A stretch of 64,000 nucleotides of DNA from Marivivens sp. LCG002 (lineage in GTDB: Bacteria; Pseudomonadota; Alphaproteobacteria; Rhodobacterales; Rhodobacteraceae). Position numbers and translations under genes: made by a program. The stretch covers positions 2,870,018 through 2,934,017 of the forward strand of contig NZ_CP127165.1 of assembly GCF_030264275.1 (NCBI RefSeq), in the 5' to 3' direction. Positions 7,950 to 18,022 of this stretch are shown in pieces; the stretch's first letter is position 1; each line of letters begins with the position of its first letter. Under the pieces are notes generated by a model. That model worked only from the letters and a program-made list of their open reading frames with translations, was not told where the DNA came from and searched no databases.

Positions 7950-10900
7950 TCAAGTGACGCTCGCACGATCGAGAGCGACTGACACAATATCTGTGGGCAA
8001 ATCCATCAATGTCGGGCCGGTTGTCCATAGGATTTGTGTTTTGATCCGATGGTTTGGATAGATGTTCTTGATCGCTGCGGCATAGGCGCCCATTTGGCGC
8101 AAAATTCCTTCTGGCGTCTGTTCGGGCACCTTTGGAAGCGTTCGGTTGGTTTTGAAGTCAACGATGGTGATAAGATCGCCTTCGATCACCAGAGCGTCGA
8201 TGGCACCATGCACAGTTCTATTCCCGAGCTGGGAAAGCTTCGCTGTAAAGCCGACCTCTTTCAGCGTTTCCCGAGAAAAGAGGTGGGCGAATTCAGGCTT
8301 CTCTAGCATTTCAAGAACATCGTTCAAGTCTGACTCTATCGTATCCAAAAGCTTGGCGTCTTCATCCGAAGCAAGAATTCGGCGCCCGATTTCTTGGCGG
8401 CTCTGCGCTGGATGAAAGGGCAGATGTTCAAGTAGTTTGTGGATGACCCTGCCCCTAGCTTTGGCGAGGTCTTGGTCACCCTCGACAGCCTCGCCGAACA
8501 GTGATTTCTCGCCACCAAGATCGGAAGGAGAAAGCACTTTGTCGGATTTGGTAAAGGGCTGCGCGGTCTCAAAGGTCAATTTCGATAGTGGCTTCGAGAC
8601 TTGGTTATCGGTGGCGCGAAGGTCTAGACCCAACCAATCGTTGGTTTCGAGTCTCAGAACTCCGCCATCAATCTCTTTTGCGCCCGATGATTTCATCCCG
8701 TCGTGGACAAGATTGTACCAGCTGTCGCTTTCCTCTTTTCCAACGTCACCCGCAGCGGCAACGATCAGCCATTTTTCGGCGCGCGTCATCGCAACATACA
8801 GGAGCCTGCGTTTTTCTTCGTCCTGTGCATCAAGATAGGCCTCATAGGCGCTCTCGGTGATCTTTGGTTTTGTGTTTGCGTTCATCTTCCACATAAGCGC
8901 GTCGTTCGAACCGATCAGAGTGGCTTTGATGTCCCGATTGGATTTCGTGGTATCGGGCAGGATAACTATAGGCGCCTCAAGGCCCTTGGAACCGTGGACC
9001 GTCATTACCCGAATACGGTTCTCGGCCGAGTCCATCTGTCGTTTAACCTCGACGTCCGAACTATCGAACCAGCTCAGAAAACCGGTAAGATTGGGGACGT
9101 TGCTGCGCTCATAGGACAGCGATTGGGCAAGAAGTGCGTCAATGGAATCTTCGACTTCCTCTCCTAAACGGGCAACGAGTTTTCTACGCCCCTCGTGCTT
9201 GATCAGGGTCCGCGAAATGAGATCGAATGGACGCAGGAAGTCAGCCCAGCGCATTAGATCGTCAATGATTTGGAATGTATCCGAGAACCTTTCGCGATTG
9301 GCTCTGACGGCTTCCCAAAGTGTTTGCCCGTTGGGGCGGCCTTGTGCGACCGAATATAGATCCCGTTCGCTCCACCCGAATAGAGGAGATTTGAGAGCAC
9401 TTGCGAGCGAAAGATTATCTTCGGGCAGCGCAAGGAAGCGTAGCAATGCGATGATGTCCTTTACTGCGAGTTCCTCGCCGATTTTGAGACGGTCAGCGCC
9501 GGCAACCTCAAGCTTTTGCTTTTTGAGTTCCCGAATGATCTCGGAAAAGAGACGCTTGCGGCTTTGAACGAGGATAAGAAAATCGCCCTCTCGAATTGGC
9601 CTACGGTAGAATTCGCCCGTATTGTTGATTTCCTCGGGAATGGTCTCGGTGTCGATCATCTTGCGCACAGAGCTGGCAATCTTTTTCGCCAGGCTCACGG
9701 TGTGACTCTCTTGGCTTATTGAATCGACGGGTTCGAACCATTTGCGCTCGTTTTCCGATTTGGTCGCTTCGATCACCGGCCAAAGATCAACACGGCCCGG
9801 CATCTCGTGTTTGAACGCTCGGTGTTTGACGTTTTTTTCAAGCCCTTTTGATCGCTCGTCTTTGAAGGTTGTATCGACCAGCGAAAGGATCGCGCTTGAA
9901 GAGCGGAACGAATATTCCAACGCAAGGGGATTAAGCCGTTTGCCGACATTGCCGAGTTCTTCACCAAAGTGTTCGCGCATTCGGTCAAAGCCTTCGGGGT
10001 CGGCTCCTTGGAAAGAGTAGATGGATTGTTTTTTGTCTCCTACGACAAAGATCGTGCGATCTCGGTTCGGTGAAGCCCCCTCGCCGCTGGCAAATTCTTG
10101 GGTCAGAGCACGAATGACTTCCCATTGCGCCGGGCTGGTATCTTGGGCTTCATCGACGAGAATATGGTCGATCCCTCCGTCAAGCTTGAAAAGCACCCAT
10201 TGGGCCACCGCCTGTTGGGTCAAAAGCTCGCGCGTTTTCTCGATCTCGTCGTCAAAATCCAGAGCACCAAGCAACTGTTTCCTGCGTTCGTAAGCCGGCA
10301 GAAACACGGCCGCGAAAGCATAAAGCGCCTTGGTCCGCTCAAACGCCTGTATTCGCTTTACGATCTCAAAGGCCTCGGCGGTTCGATCCATCCATGCATG
10401 CATATCGTCGAGCACTTCGGCCAGCTGTTCTCGGATCTTAACCCAACCTTTTTGGGGGAATGTTTCAGATTTTGAGGTCCCGTCCTCTCTGCAAAAGATC
10501 GACACAAGCGCTTCGAAATCACTGGCACTGCGTCGATCATGATCGATCCCGACGAGCTTTTCGCCGAATTTCTTCATCGTGTCGCTCAGGTTCGCAGCGA
10601 TGATCGTATCATTAATCTGCTTGGCAAGATCCGATTCTCCGCCGATCCAAGCAGGTGCGCGCGCATGCTCGGGTGCCATGTTGGAAGGTAGATCGAACAT
10701 TGCCCGCAATTGGTCATCCGTTTTGGGAGACCTGAAAGTCGACTTCTTCGAACAAACTTCCGAAAGGAATTTTGCGATACCTTCATCGCTCAAATATCGA
10801 GCGATCCCATCGACTACGCCGCTTTGGGCGCCCTCTGAAATCTCGTCCAGAACTTCCATACGAAGGATCTGGGTATCCTTGTCTTCGAGAACCGTAAACT

Positions 10901-11327
10901 GCGGACTGACTTGGGCTTCGAGAGGGAAACGTCTAAGGATGCTCGAGCAGAATGAGTGGATCGTCTGGATTTTGAGACCGCCCGGTGTTTCGATCGCTCT
11001 TGCGAAGAGAGTGCGCGCTTTGCCAAGTGTTTCGGTCTCGATATCGGTGTTGGTACCAAGCTGCGCCAAGTCTTTGGCGAGATTGTCGTTGGACATCATC
11101 GACCATTTGCCGAGCCGCTTGAAAAGCCGGTTCTGCATCTCGCTCGCTGCGGCTTTCGTATAGGTCAGACACAGAATGTTCTCGGGATCAACGCCATCCA
11201 GCAAAAGCCGCGCAACGCGGTCAGTCAGAACGCGTGTTTTACCCGAGCCGGCATTCGCAGAAAGCCAGGTCGAAGCTTTCGGGTCCGCTGCCTCGATTTG
11301 ACGAAGGGTCGCGTCGTTAAGGGTCAT
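7950..11327 (-). CDS. addA: AddA helicase-nuclease, double-strand break repair
   Basis: AddA is the UvrD-type helicase and nuclease subunit of AddAB, the alphaproteobacterial counterpart of RecBCD, which resects broken DNA ends for RecA. The 1125-residue protein carries Walker A as ANAGSGKT (24-31) and later helicase motifs such as ILVDEAQDTSPAQWEV and VGDKKQSIYSFQGADP. It also has VMTVHGSKGLEAP and a C-terminal PD-(D/E)XK nuclease region with ITIVDFKTNR. The start overlaps the addB stop as ATGA (11324-11327), giving strict coupling. Confidence 0.95.
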   Translation of the reverse strand: MTLNDATLRQIEAADPKASTWLSANAGSGKTRVLTDRVARLLLDGVDPENILCLTYTKAAASEMQNRLFKRLGKWSMMSNDNLAKDLAQLGTNTDIETETLGKARTLFARAIETPGGLKIQTIHSFCSSILRRFPLEAQVSPQFTVLEDKDTQILRMEVLDEISEGAQSGVVDGIARYLSDEGIAKFLSEVCSKKSTFRSPKTDDQLRAMFDLPSNMAPEHARAPAWIGGESDLAKQINDTIIAANLSDTMKKFGEKLVGIDHDRRSASDFEALVSIFCREDGTSKSETFPQKGWVKIREQLAEVLDDMHAWMDRTAEAFEIVKRIQAFERTKALYAFAAVFLPAYERRKQLLGALDFDDEIEKTRELLTQQAVAQWVLFKLDGGIDHILVDEAQDTSPAQWEVIRALTQEFASGEGASPNRDRTIFVVGDKKQSIYSFQGADPEGFDRMREHFGEELGNVGKRLNPLALEYSFRSSSAILSLVDTTFKDERSKGLEKNVKHRAFKHEMPGRVDLWPVIEATKSENERKWFEPVDSISQESHTVSLAKKIASSVRKMIDTETIPEEINNTGEFYRRPIREGDFLILVQSRKRLFSEIIRELKKQKLEVAGADRLKIGEELAVKDIIALLRFLALPEDNLSLASALKSPLFGWSERDLYSVAQGRPNGQTLWEAVRANRERFSDTFQIIDDLMRWADFLRPFDLISRTLIKHEGRRKLVARLGEEVEDSIDALLAQSLSYERSNVPNLTGFLSWFDSSDVEVKRQMDSAENRIRVMTVHGSKGLEAPIVILPDTTKSNRDIKATLIGSNDALMWKMNANTKPKITESAYEAYLDAQDEEKRRLLYVAMTRAEKWLIVAAAGDVGKEESDSWYNLVHDGMKSSGAKEIDGGVLRLETNDWLGLDLRATDNQVSKPLSKLTFETAQPFTKSDKVLSPSDLGGEKSLFGEAVEGDQDLAKARGRVIHKLLEHLPFHPAQSRQEIGRRILASDEDAKLLDTIESDLNDVLEMLEKPEFAHLFSRETLKEVGFTAKLSQLGNRTVHGAIDALVIEGDLITIVDFKTNRTLPKVPEQTPEGILRQMGAYAAAIKNIYPNHRIKTQILWTTGPTLMDLPTDIVSVALDRASVT

Positions 11328-14278
11328 TCCATGTCCTCCGGCGCAATCTCGTTTGTTTGGTCCCATTCCCCAAATCGGGCGAGGTGATCGTAATAGCCTG
11401 CTTCTGACTCGGTAAATGGTGCAAGTCGGGCCGTATATCCGCGCTCGAATGTCATCCAAGCATTGATCAGTTGACCGAACTCATCCCACACTTGATCTGC
11501 GGGATGTTTTTCCAAGGGCGCATTTCGTTCGACCGGATTGCTCCCCAAACCGATGTAAGTTGCAGCCTTTGCGGGTTTTGCCCCGACCTCTTCGAACGCG
11601 CCGCGTTCAACCATTGCTGCTTCGAGCAAAAGCTGTTTGTCGAAATGGATTTGTTGTTTTTCCGATGGAACCGTTCCCGATTTATAGTCGTAGATCAGGA
11701 CTGCTCCGTCTTCGGTCTCATCAATGCGATCCGCGGTTCCTTTGATCATGAAATCAAGGTTATCGAGTTTCAGAAATCCTTTTGTCTCGAAATATTTGGG
11801 TGTTCCCAGTGCGCGCCTTTGTTTTTCACCTTCGATGAACCAAGACGCGACACGCGCAATCCTCGCCCGCCACATCCTCCGAATTGTGGGCCATGGGCAC
11901 TCCGTCTCAAGCGCTGCATCTGTAATTGCGAGCAACGTTTCGAGCGCTGTCGGGTCGTGCGGTTCAACACCAGATTTGATGAATTGTTCGAGGATTGAAT
12001 GGATGACAATCCCGCGTGTGGGCGCGTCGGCGGTTTGAACCAATGGATCGAGCGCGCGAAGGCCCAGAACCTTGTCCGCGTAGATCGCGTAGGGATCACG
12101 GATTAGGGTTTTGACTTGGGTAACAGAAAGCTCTTTTGGGCGCGCGGCTAACGGAGGGCGAGGCGAGGGGCGTTGATAAGGGGGGACGCGCTCTTCTACG
12201 GTTTCGTTGGCTGCAACATATCCCAAAATTTCGCGCCCTTTGCGCTGCATTTCCTGGAGCGCGACATCACCGCCTTGTTCAGGGAGGCCGCTCAGCAGGT
12301 TCACAAGCCTGTTAAGCCAACGGGATGGGACTGTTTCTGCTTCATCCGATCTGATCGAACGCGAGATCCAGACCTCTTTTCCTGATACAGCTTGTTCGTA
12401 GTCATGCGCAGCAAGACCGATGCGCCTTTCGGGCAATAATAGACCCGCATCGCGGCGCATTTTTCTGTTGAGCCAAGGGTCGGGTGCAGAGGTTTCGGGC
12501 CAGGTTCCATCGTTCATGCTCCCCAGAATGATCAGGTCTGCGGATTGCACGCGTGCCTCGAGTGTGCCTAAAAACTGGATCATCGGGTGGACCGTGTCGG
12601 GATTTCGGACTTCACCCTTGGAGAGAATTGCACCGAATAGCGACAAGTAATTCCGAGCGGATAGAATTCCGCCGGCGTCCGCATGGTCTTCGAGTTCGGT
12701 GACGACCTGAAGCGCCTTACGCCCCGCTGCCTCGTCCCAAAGTGCGCCACTTGGTGTAGCGCTCTTTGGTCCCGCTGCCCAAAGTTCTGCTTTTGCGCGG
12801 TGAAAGGCGACGAGTTCTGTCAGATGCGCTTCGACTAACTGCTCGCTGTCTCGCATACATTCTGCAAGCCATTCTCCCCAATCCCGCAGCCCCTCGTCCC
12901 GTTCTGCTTCTTTGCCATTTGACCAGGCGATTATCGTCTCGGGGCTTGGGAACGCAGGGCCGTGACGACGGATATGAAGCTCAAGTCGGCGCGTGCGCAA
13001 AAGATGTTCGCGCCGATCCTCTCGCTTGCTGTGTGTGAGCGGATGCTTGAGGAGCGCCAATAGGTCCTCGGACGTCAGCTTCGCCCCGATCAATTCACCG
13101 ACTTGCCGCAAGAATCGACCGGGAGGCGTAAGAGCAAGGGGCTGGCCAGCACTATCATCGGCTTCGATGTTCCATCTGACCAAAGCCGCGGAAACCTGAC
13201 GCGTGAGGTTTCGATCAGGCGTGATTAGAGCCGCTTTCTTCCCGTCATCCATTGCCTTGCGCAGAACGAGCGCAATGGCCTCTGCTTCGATCCGTGGGGA
13301 AGGCGCTTCGATCAACGCCACATCTTTCATCGCATGCACAAGATCGCCAAGCGTATGTCCTTCGCTCAGCCATTGGTCGGTAACCGGTGCAGGTCTAAGA
13401 GAAAGCGAGATGACTTTATTGCGCTCCGGTGAAGGGCAGGGATGGTTGCTCCATGTTGGGACATCGCCTTTGGTCAGCCCTGCTCTTTCGACAACAATCT
13501 TATGCCGGAACTGTGGGTGATCTTCTCCGCCCGTATCGCGGTCCATACTGTCCCAAACCGACGAGGGCATTTCAAAATCAAAACCGGGAAGGATCACTGC
13601 GCCCTGAGGTAGCTTTGAAACTGCCTCCATCAAGAGCGCGGTCGTGCCCCGCGAACCTGTCGAGCCTGCAACTATTACAGGGTGGGTCGGAGCTTCGCTC
13701 GCCCAAGACTTCAGTAGACGCTGGACGACAAGCCGTTGTCTTGCCTCCTTATCAGGATGCGAGTCCGCGATTTTGTAAAAACCACTGATGATGTTGATAA
13801 ACTTGAGAGCTCGGGCCCAATGTCCGCTTTGGTCTGTGACATCCAGCGCATTGACGCGCTCGGGATCGACACCCTCGCCGTGCATTTCGTCCATGAGACC
13901 CGCAAGGCTATCGGATAAATCGTAAAGCGATGACTGAGGCGCGAGATCGGGTTCAGTTTCAAGGAGCTTGGCAACAAAGTTTGTCAGCTCCAACCTGCGT
14001 CGCAACGGAGCGATTGCGGGGGGGATATCGGATGCAACAGGCTCATCCGCAAGATCCGTGACGAGTCTCAGTCGTGGAAGCAGCAGGTTCCCGCGTTCGT
14101 CGAACACCTCTTGGATCCTGCGCACCATGCGTTGCGTGTTCAAGAACACTTCGGTGCGGGCAAGAAGGAACGGATCGTCACCCTTGGTTCGTTCGATCAG
14201 CCCGTCTACCAGCGCTGTCGCAAAGTCCACGCCCGGTGCCAAGCCGAAAATGCGCGGCGTCTTACTCGGTTCAAACAT
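11324..14278 (-). CDS. addB: AddB subunit, double-strand break repair
   Basis: AddB is the partner of AddA. The 984-residue protein resembles an inactivated helicase followed by a nuclease domain. The loop VAGSTGSRGTTALL, in the position of a P-loop, lacks the lysine of Walker A, as is usual for alphaproteobacterial AddB. The C-terminal nuclease region has VLIYDYKSGTVPSEKQQ, containing the metal-binding aspartate and lysine. The gene overlaps murU by 8 bases upstream and addA by 4 bases downstream. Confidence 0.93.
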   Translation of the reverse strand: MFEPSKTPRIFGLAPGVDFATALVDGLIERTKGDDPFLLARTEVFLNTQRMVRRIQEVFDERGNLLLPRLRLVTDLADEPVASDIPPAIAPLRRRLELTNFVAKLLETEPDLAPQSSLYDLSDSLAGLMDEMHGEGVDPERVNALDVTDQSGHWARALKFINIISGFYKIADSHPDKEARQRLVVQRLLKSWASEAPTHPVIVAGSTGSRGTTALLMEAVSKLPQGAVILPGFDFEMPSSVWDSMDRDTGGEDHPQFRHKIVVERAGLTKGDVPTWSNHPCPSPERNKVISLSLRPAPVTDQWLSEGHTLGDLVHAMKDVALIEAPSPRIEAEAIALVLRKAMDDGKKAALITPDRNLTRQVSAALVRWNIEADDSAGQPLALTPPGRFLRQVGELIGAKLTSEDLLALLKHPLTHSKREDRREHLLRTRRLELHIRRHGPAFPSPETIIAWSNGKEAERDEGLRDWGEWLAECMRDSEQLVEAHLTELVAFHRAKAELWAAGPKSATPSGALWDEAAGRKALQVVTELEDHADAGGILSARNYLSLFGAILSKGEVRNPDTVHPMIQFLGTLEARVQSADLIILGSMNDGTWPETSAPDPWLNRKMRRDAGLLLPERRIGLAAHDYEQAVSGKEVWISRSIRSDEAETVPSRWLNRLVNLLSGLPEQGGDVALQEMQRKGREILGYVAANETVEERVPPYQRPSPRPPLAARPKELSVTQVKTLIRDPYAIYADKVLGLRALDPLVQTADAPTRGIVIHSILEQFIKSGVEPHDPTALETLLAITDAALETECPWPTIRRMWRARIARVASWFIEGEKQRRALGTPKYFETKGFLKLDNLDFMIKGTADRIDETEDGAVLIYDYKSGTVPSEKQQIHFDKQLLLEAAMVERGAFEEVGAKPAKAATYIGLGSNPVERNAPLEKHPADQVWDEFGQLINAWMTFERGYTARLAPFTESEAGYYDHLARFGEWDQTNEIAPEDME

Positions 14279-14957
14279 CAGTTGCTTCTTTTAACATGTT
14301 TTCTGCAATCGCGATGGAGTCGGGCTTTCCGACATCACACCAAAGTCCGTCATAGACCAGTCCGAAAAGCCGCCCCTTCTGGGCGAGCCGATCCCAATAA
14401 AGGTTCGTAGAAAACACCGAGTCTTCAAAGTCCGAAAGTCCCGAAGGATCGATTATTTGACAGCCAGTATAGACAAATCCGTTCCCGCGCCGAATTTCAC
14501 CGTTCCCGCCAAGTTCAAAGTCACCTTTGCCCGAATATCCGCGGGCTTTAGACGTAGGAACAAGGAGTAGCAGCGCATCCATCTTGGAGTGCTCCCAATG
14601 TTTATCGAGCTTTTGAAAGGGATTTTCTCCTTTCCAGACTGCATCTGTGTTCATTGTGAAAAGCGGAGCGACCCCTAAGATTGCTGTAGCTGCCTTCAGT
14701 CCGCCACCGGTTTCCAAAAGTTTTTCTCTTTCGTCAAAAATCACAAAGTTCCGCGTCGCAGGATGTTCTTTGATCTGATCTGCAAGGTAATGGATATTCG
14801 TCGCGAACTTCGTGATCCCAGCCGCTCTTGCTGGATCTATTGCATGCTCCAATAGGGTTTTGCCCGCGAGTTCGATCAACGGCTTCGGGCGATCTTCGGT
14901 AAGGGGTCTCATTCGGGTCCCCAATCCAGCCGCGTAAAAGAAAGCTGTTTCAATCAT
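14271..14957 (-). CDS. murU: Sugar-1-phosphate nucleotidyltransferase, probable MurU
   Basis: This 228-residue nucleotidyltransferase has the signature GLGTRMRPLT (11-20) and the lysine of EDRPKPLIEL near residue 25. A metal-binding aspartate lies in FTMNTDAVW. The gene directly follows a sugar kinase of AmgK type. By analogy with the AmgK-MurU pair known in Pseudomonas, the two would turn recycled MurNAc into UDP-MurNAc, bypassing de novo synthesis. The MurU name rests mainly on this pairing. The ATG at 14957 overlaps the kinase stop by 8 bases. Confidence 0.78.
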   Translation of the reverse strand: MIETAFFYAAGLGTRMRPLTEDRPKPLIELAGKTLLEHAIDPARAAGITKFATNIHYLADQIKEHPATRNFVIFDEREKLLETGGGLKAATAILGVAPLFTMNTDAVWKGENPFQKLDKHWEHSKMDALLLLVPTSKARGYSGKGDFELGGNGEIRRGNGFVYTGCQIIDPSGLSDFEDSVFSTNLYWDRLAQKGRLFGLVYDGLWCDVGKPDSIAIAENMLKEATDV

Positions 14958-15882
14958 ATTGTTTGATTTCTTGCTCCAAATGCCTTGCAAGCTCGGCGAG
15001 GTGCGGGTGTTTTAAATCTTCTTTGAGATAAGCAACCATACGCGGGATAAAGGGCCGATACTTTGTTTTTCCGTCCCGAACTTCCAACCGCTTGAATATT
15101 CCAAGAATTCGAAGCGCACGTTGGACCGAAATTGTGGCAAAAGCCTTTTCGAAGTCATTCGGATTCATTTGCGATGCATTCAGGAATTCTGACTTCGCCG
15201 CGCGAATGGTCGAAGGTTTCACATCACGCCTCGCATCTCGCAAAAGAGAGACTAGATCATAGAGGGGATGGGTCAGAACGGCGTCCTGAAAGTCAAGCAG
15301 TCCGATCCGATCGAGGCCCGCTTTCTCGGGTCGCCAGATGATGTTCTCTGCGTGTAGATCACGAAGCGATAGGACGCGCGGATATGGTTCAAGGGTGTGC
15401 CACGCCTCCTCCAAGGACTCTAAAGCGCCTTGGCCAAGACCAGGCGCGCACCATTCGGTGAAAAGTTCAGCGAGAGTCCGCGCTTTCTTTGCGTCTAGCA
15501 AAGGCAAGTCCCATGTCGGTGAAATCGTCTGAATTCGCGCAATCGCTTGGACAGTCCAGAGGTAAATTTTCTCCTCATCTTGCGGGAAAAGCCCAATGTG
15601 ATCTGCCGCATGCATCTGACCCAAATCTTCGAGCAGCAATAGGCCGCCTTTCCGCGCCAGAACTTTCGGAGCGGATAAACCATTGCCCACAAGTAGTTCC
15701 GACATTTTGACGAAGGATTCGACTGATGCGTCAGGCTCCGAGACCATGGCGATCAAAGTCGACGAACCATCTCTGAGACGCAAATAATGCCGGCTTGACG
15801 CGTCTTGTGGCAATCGTTCGCGAGCCCAATCACCAACACCCGTCTGATCCAAGAAATCATCGATCTGCTCGAGATCACTCAA
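14950..15882 (-). CDS. amgK: Aminoglycoside-phosphotransferase-fold kinase, probable AmgK
   Basis: This 310-residue cytoplasmic kinase has the APH fold. The catalytic loop LRDLHAENIIW (Asp175, Asn180) and the metal-binding DFQD (197-200) are both intact. In this context it most likely phosphorylates the anomeric position of MurNAc or GlcNAc in peptidoglycan recycling, supplying the downstream nucleotidyltransferase. An antibiotic kinase is unlikely, given the conserved housekeeping position between tsaE and murU. It overlaps tsaE by 8 bases and murU by 8 bases. Confidence 0.78.
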   Translation of the reverse strand: MSDLEQIDDFLDQTGVGDWARERLPQDASSRHYLRLRDGSSTLIAMVSEPDASVESFVKMSELLVGNGLSAPKVLARKGGLLLLEDLGQMHAADHIGLFPQDEEKIYLWTVQAIARIQTISPTWDLPLLDAKKARTLAELFTEWCAPGLGQGALESLEEAWHTLEPYPRVLSLRDLHAENIIWRPEKAGLDRIGLLDFQDAVLTHPLYDLVSLLRDARRDVKPSTIRAAKSEFLNASQMNPNDFEKAFATISVQRALRILGIFKRLEVRDGKTKYRPFIPRMVAYLKEDLKHPHLAELARHLEQEIKQYD

Positions 15883-16339
15883 TCACGTTCTCCAGACGAT
15901 TCAACCATGTAGAGGAGCCAAAGGCCACGACTTTGTGCTCGGTTTCACCTGCGGTGAAGTGCAGGCGAAGCGCAGTTTCGGGGCAAAGATCGCCAAGCCT
16001 ATCCGGCCATTCGATCAGGCAAATCGCCTCTTCGAAGGCTTCGTCGAGCCCAAGTTCGATGGCCTCGTCCGGTGAGGTCAGACGATAGAGGTCACAGTGC
16101 CAGATTTCCCCAATTTTTGTGCTATAGGATTGAACAATGGTAAATGTCGGAGACGGAACGTCTTCGGGATAGCCAAGAAGATGCAGGATGGCTGCTCTTG
16201 CAAAGAACGTCTTGCCTGCTCCGATATCCCCTTCGAGCAAGACGACGTCACCAACGCCGAGGAGATCGGCAATTTTCTGGGCAAAAGATCTGCTCTCGTC
16301 TTCTGTCCTAAGACGGCGGGAAAAAAGGGCGTGTTCCAT
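15875..16339 (-). CDS. tsaE: tRNA threonylcarbamoyladenosine biosynthesis ATPase TsaE
   Basis: TsaE is the small ATPase that cycles the TsaD-TsaB complex making t6A37 in ANN-decoding tRNAs. Walker A is GDIGAGKT, followed by FFARAAILHLLG, and the family motif SPTFTIVQSY comes later. The start is uncertain: ATG at 16339 (154 residues) or an in-frame GTG at 16348 (157 residues), neither with a good Shine-Dalgarno. Its partner tsaD is at 25.5 kb in this window. The 3' end overlaps amgK by 8 bases. Confidence 0.92.
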   Translation of the reverse strand: MEHALFSRRLRTEDESRSFAQKIADLLGVGDVVLLEGDIGAGKTFFARAAILHLLGYPEDVPSPTFTIVQSYSTKIGEIWHCDLYRLTSPDEAIELGLDEAFEEAICLIEWPDRLGDLCPETALRLHFTAGETEHKVVAFGSSTWLNRLENVIE

Positions 16340-16381
16340 GAGGTGCACAGTATTGCATGGGACTGTCGCCGCAAGTCCAGA

Positions 16382-17974
16382 TCACGCGCGAAGGTGTTGC
16401 GACGGCGAAGGTTCGATCCAGTCAGGCCGCGGCGCATCTTGCAACTTGCTCCGGAATTTGACCATGGATTTCCCGTTCTTGAGTAGAGTTATGCGGCACT
16501 CCAATCGCCGACCGGCTTGAAGCCTGATTTGCACCGGTTCGATTTTGGTCGCACTCGTCTGGAAAATAGCATCGCGGATAAGATTCCAGTGGGGATTTTC
16601 GTCGCATTTGCTTTGCCAATGACGAACGCTTTCAAAGACGCTCTCGTGATCGACAAAATAGTCCGGCTCGCCATACCACAAACGGCGATAAGCCGCATTT
16701 GTCAGGTTGAGCTCCCCCGATTGATCAAAGACTGCAACTGCTTCGGGGAGCTGGTCCAAGACCGTTTGCGCTGTTTCGATTTTCTCGCGGAATTTGCGGC
16801 TTGAAGCGATTTCAGAGCTGACGTCCTCCCAGATGAAGGCGATAGCACCGTTTGGGTGTGGACGCCCAGTGACCCGAAATATCCGTCCATCTGGCAAATC
16901 CCAATTCTCGCAGTAGGTTCCATCGATCGCCGATGTCTCAAGATGCGAAACCGTCTCGCGCCAGGATCGATAGTTCCGCGGCTCCGGGAAGATCCTGTTT
17001 TCGCGAAGCCTATCAAGGAGCGCCTGAATATCCGGCTGCGATGACAGAAAGTTGAAGGAAAGCCCCGTTAGATCCGAAAGTGCGGGGTTGAAAATCATGA
17101 GTTGCCTGTTCTTGTCGAAGACGGCGAGACCGACAGAAAGTTCGGCAAAAATTCTGGAAAGAGTATGAACAAAGTTCTTTTGACTTTGTTCGGCCTGAAC
17201 AAGCGGATCGATATCCGTTGCAAAGCGCATACAGCGATCTTCGCGCATCGCACTTGTCACGTCGAACCAGCGACATGTGGTGGACTCGACTTTGTAGGCT
17301 GCTACCCGCTCGCGAATATTGGGCTCGACAGGTGATGGAACAGTAAGCTCGTTGAAAATACGGATCGGCGGCCAGGCATGTTTCGGATGACCGAGATCGT
17401 TGGCAAGCCGCAAGTAGGCGGCGTTTGCCCAAGTGATTACTCCGTCCTCTTCTTCCCAGATCGGTTGCGGGGACGTCTCCGCGATTGCACGCAACGCGTG
17501 AATTTCAGCCTCAATCGCTTCAAGTTCTAGCGGCTCATGCGTGTGGGTATGGTCTTGAACCGGCCCGCTAGAGTATGTGAGGCGTGCGACCCCGTTCCAA
17601 TACTCTGCAATCAGAATTGTGTCGGGATGCAGCGGGGACTGTATGACCTTGGTGCGCTCTTCGGCCAAAGTTTCGAGCGACGTGCGTAATCTTGGAAAGG
17701 TCGGTGAAAACAGCCTTAAGAAACACTCGAAGTCCGTGTCTTTCTTGTTCAGATGCCGCGTAAACATAGCTTTGGCCCTTGCCGAAGCGTCGACAAGATT
17801 TTCGTTGTCAAAGATGAAGGTGACAGATTGCTCTGCTTCTTTCATCAAGATGCGTCGAGAGACGACCTTTTCCGAAAAGAAGAGACCCAAAAAAGCGCCC
17901 GTGAGCGTAATTGCGCCGAAGGTGACGCCCAGGTAAATCCAGAACTCAAAAGTTTGTGACACGGGAGTAACCAA
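16382..17974 (-). CDS. DivL-like membrane PAS protein lacking a kinase domain
   Basis: The protein has one N-terminal membrane helix (about residues 11-33) and then four PAS-like segments, at roughly 45-140, 160-255, 275-385 and 402-515. It stops at residue 530 with no HisKA or HATPase domain. Caulobacter DivL has this N-terminal plan plus a pseudokinase. A PAS-only DivL has been described in Rhodobacter capsulatus, acting on the CckA-ChpT-CtrA route. The position between regB and tsaE and the PAS array make DivL the best guess, but this is inference. The start is probably TTG at 17974; GTG at 17962 is an alternative. Confidence 0.6.
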   Translation of the reverse strand: MVTPVSQTFEFWIYLGVTFGAITLTGAFLGLFFSEKVVSRRILMKEAEQSVTFIFDNENLVDASARAKAMFTRHLNKKDTDFECFLRLFSPTFPRLRTSLETLAEERTKVIQSPLHPDTILIAEYWNGVARLTYSSGPVQDHTHTHEPLELEAIEAEIHALRAIAETSPQPIWEEEDGVITWANAAYLRLANDLGHPKHAWPPIRIFNELTVPSPVEPNIRERVAAYKVESTTCRWFDVTSAMREDRCMRFATDIDPLVQAEQSQKNFVHTLSRIFAELSVGLAVFDKNRQLMIFNPALSDLTGLSFNFLSSQPDIQALLDRLRENRIFPEPRNYRSWRETVSHLETSAIDGTYCENWDLPDGRIFRVTGRPHPNGAIAFIWEDVSSEIASSRKFREKIETAQTVLDQLPEAVAVFDQSGELNLTNAAYRRLWYGEPDYFVDHESVFESVRHWQSKCDENPHWNLIRDAIFQTSATKIEPVQIRLQAGRRLECRITLLKNGKSMVKFRSKLQDAPRPDWIEPSPSQHLRA

Positions 17975-18022
17975 CTCTGTTGTTGCGAAACCAAAGTTTC
18001 GAGAGAGTCGGTTAATCCAAGG

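Noticed and set aside
14950..15882. Aminoglycoside resistance kinase
   Set aside because: The fold is shared, but the fixed position between tsaE and a nucleotidyltransferase points to sugar recycling.
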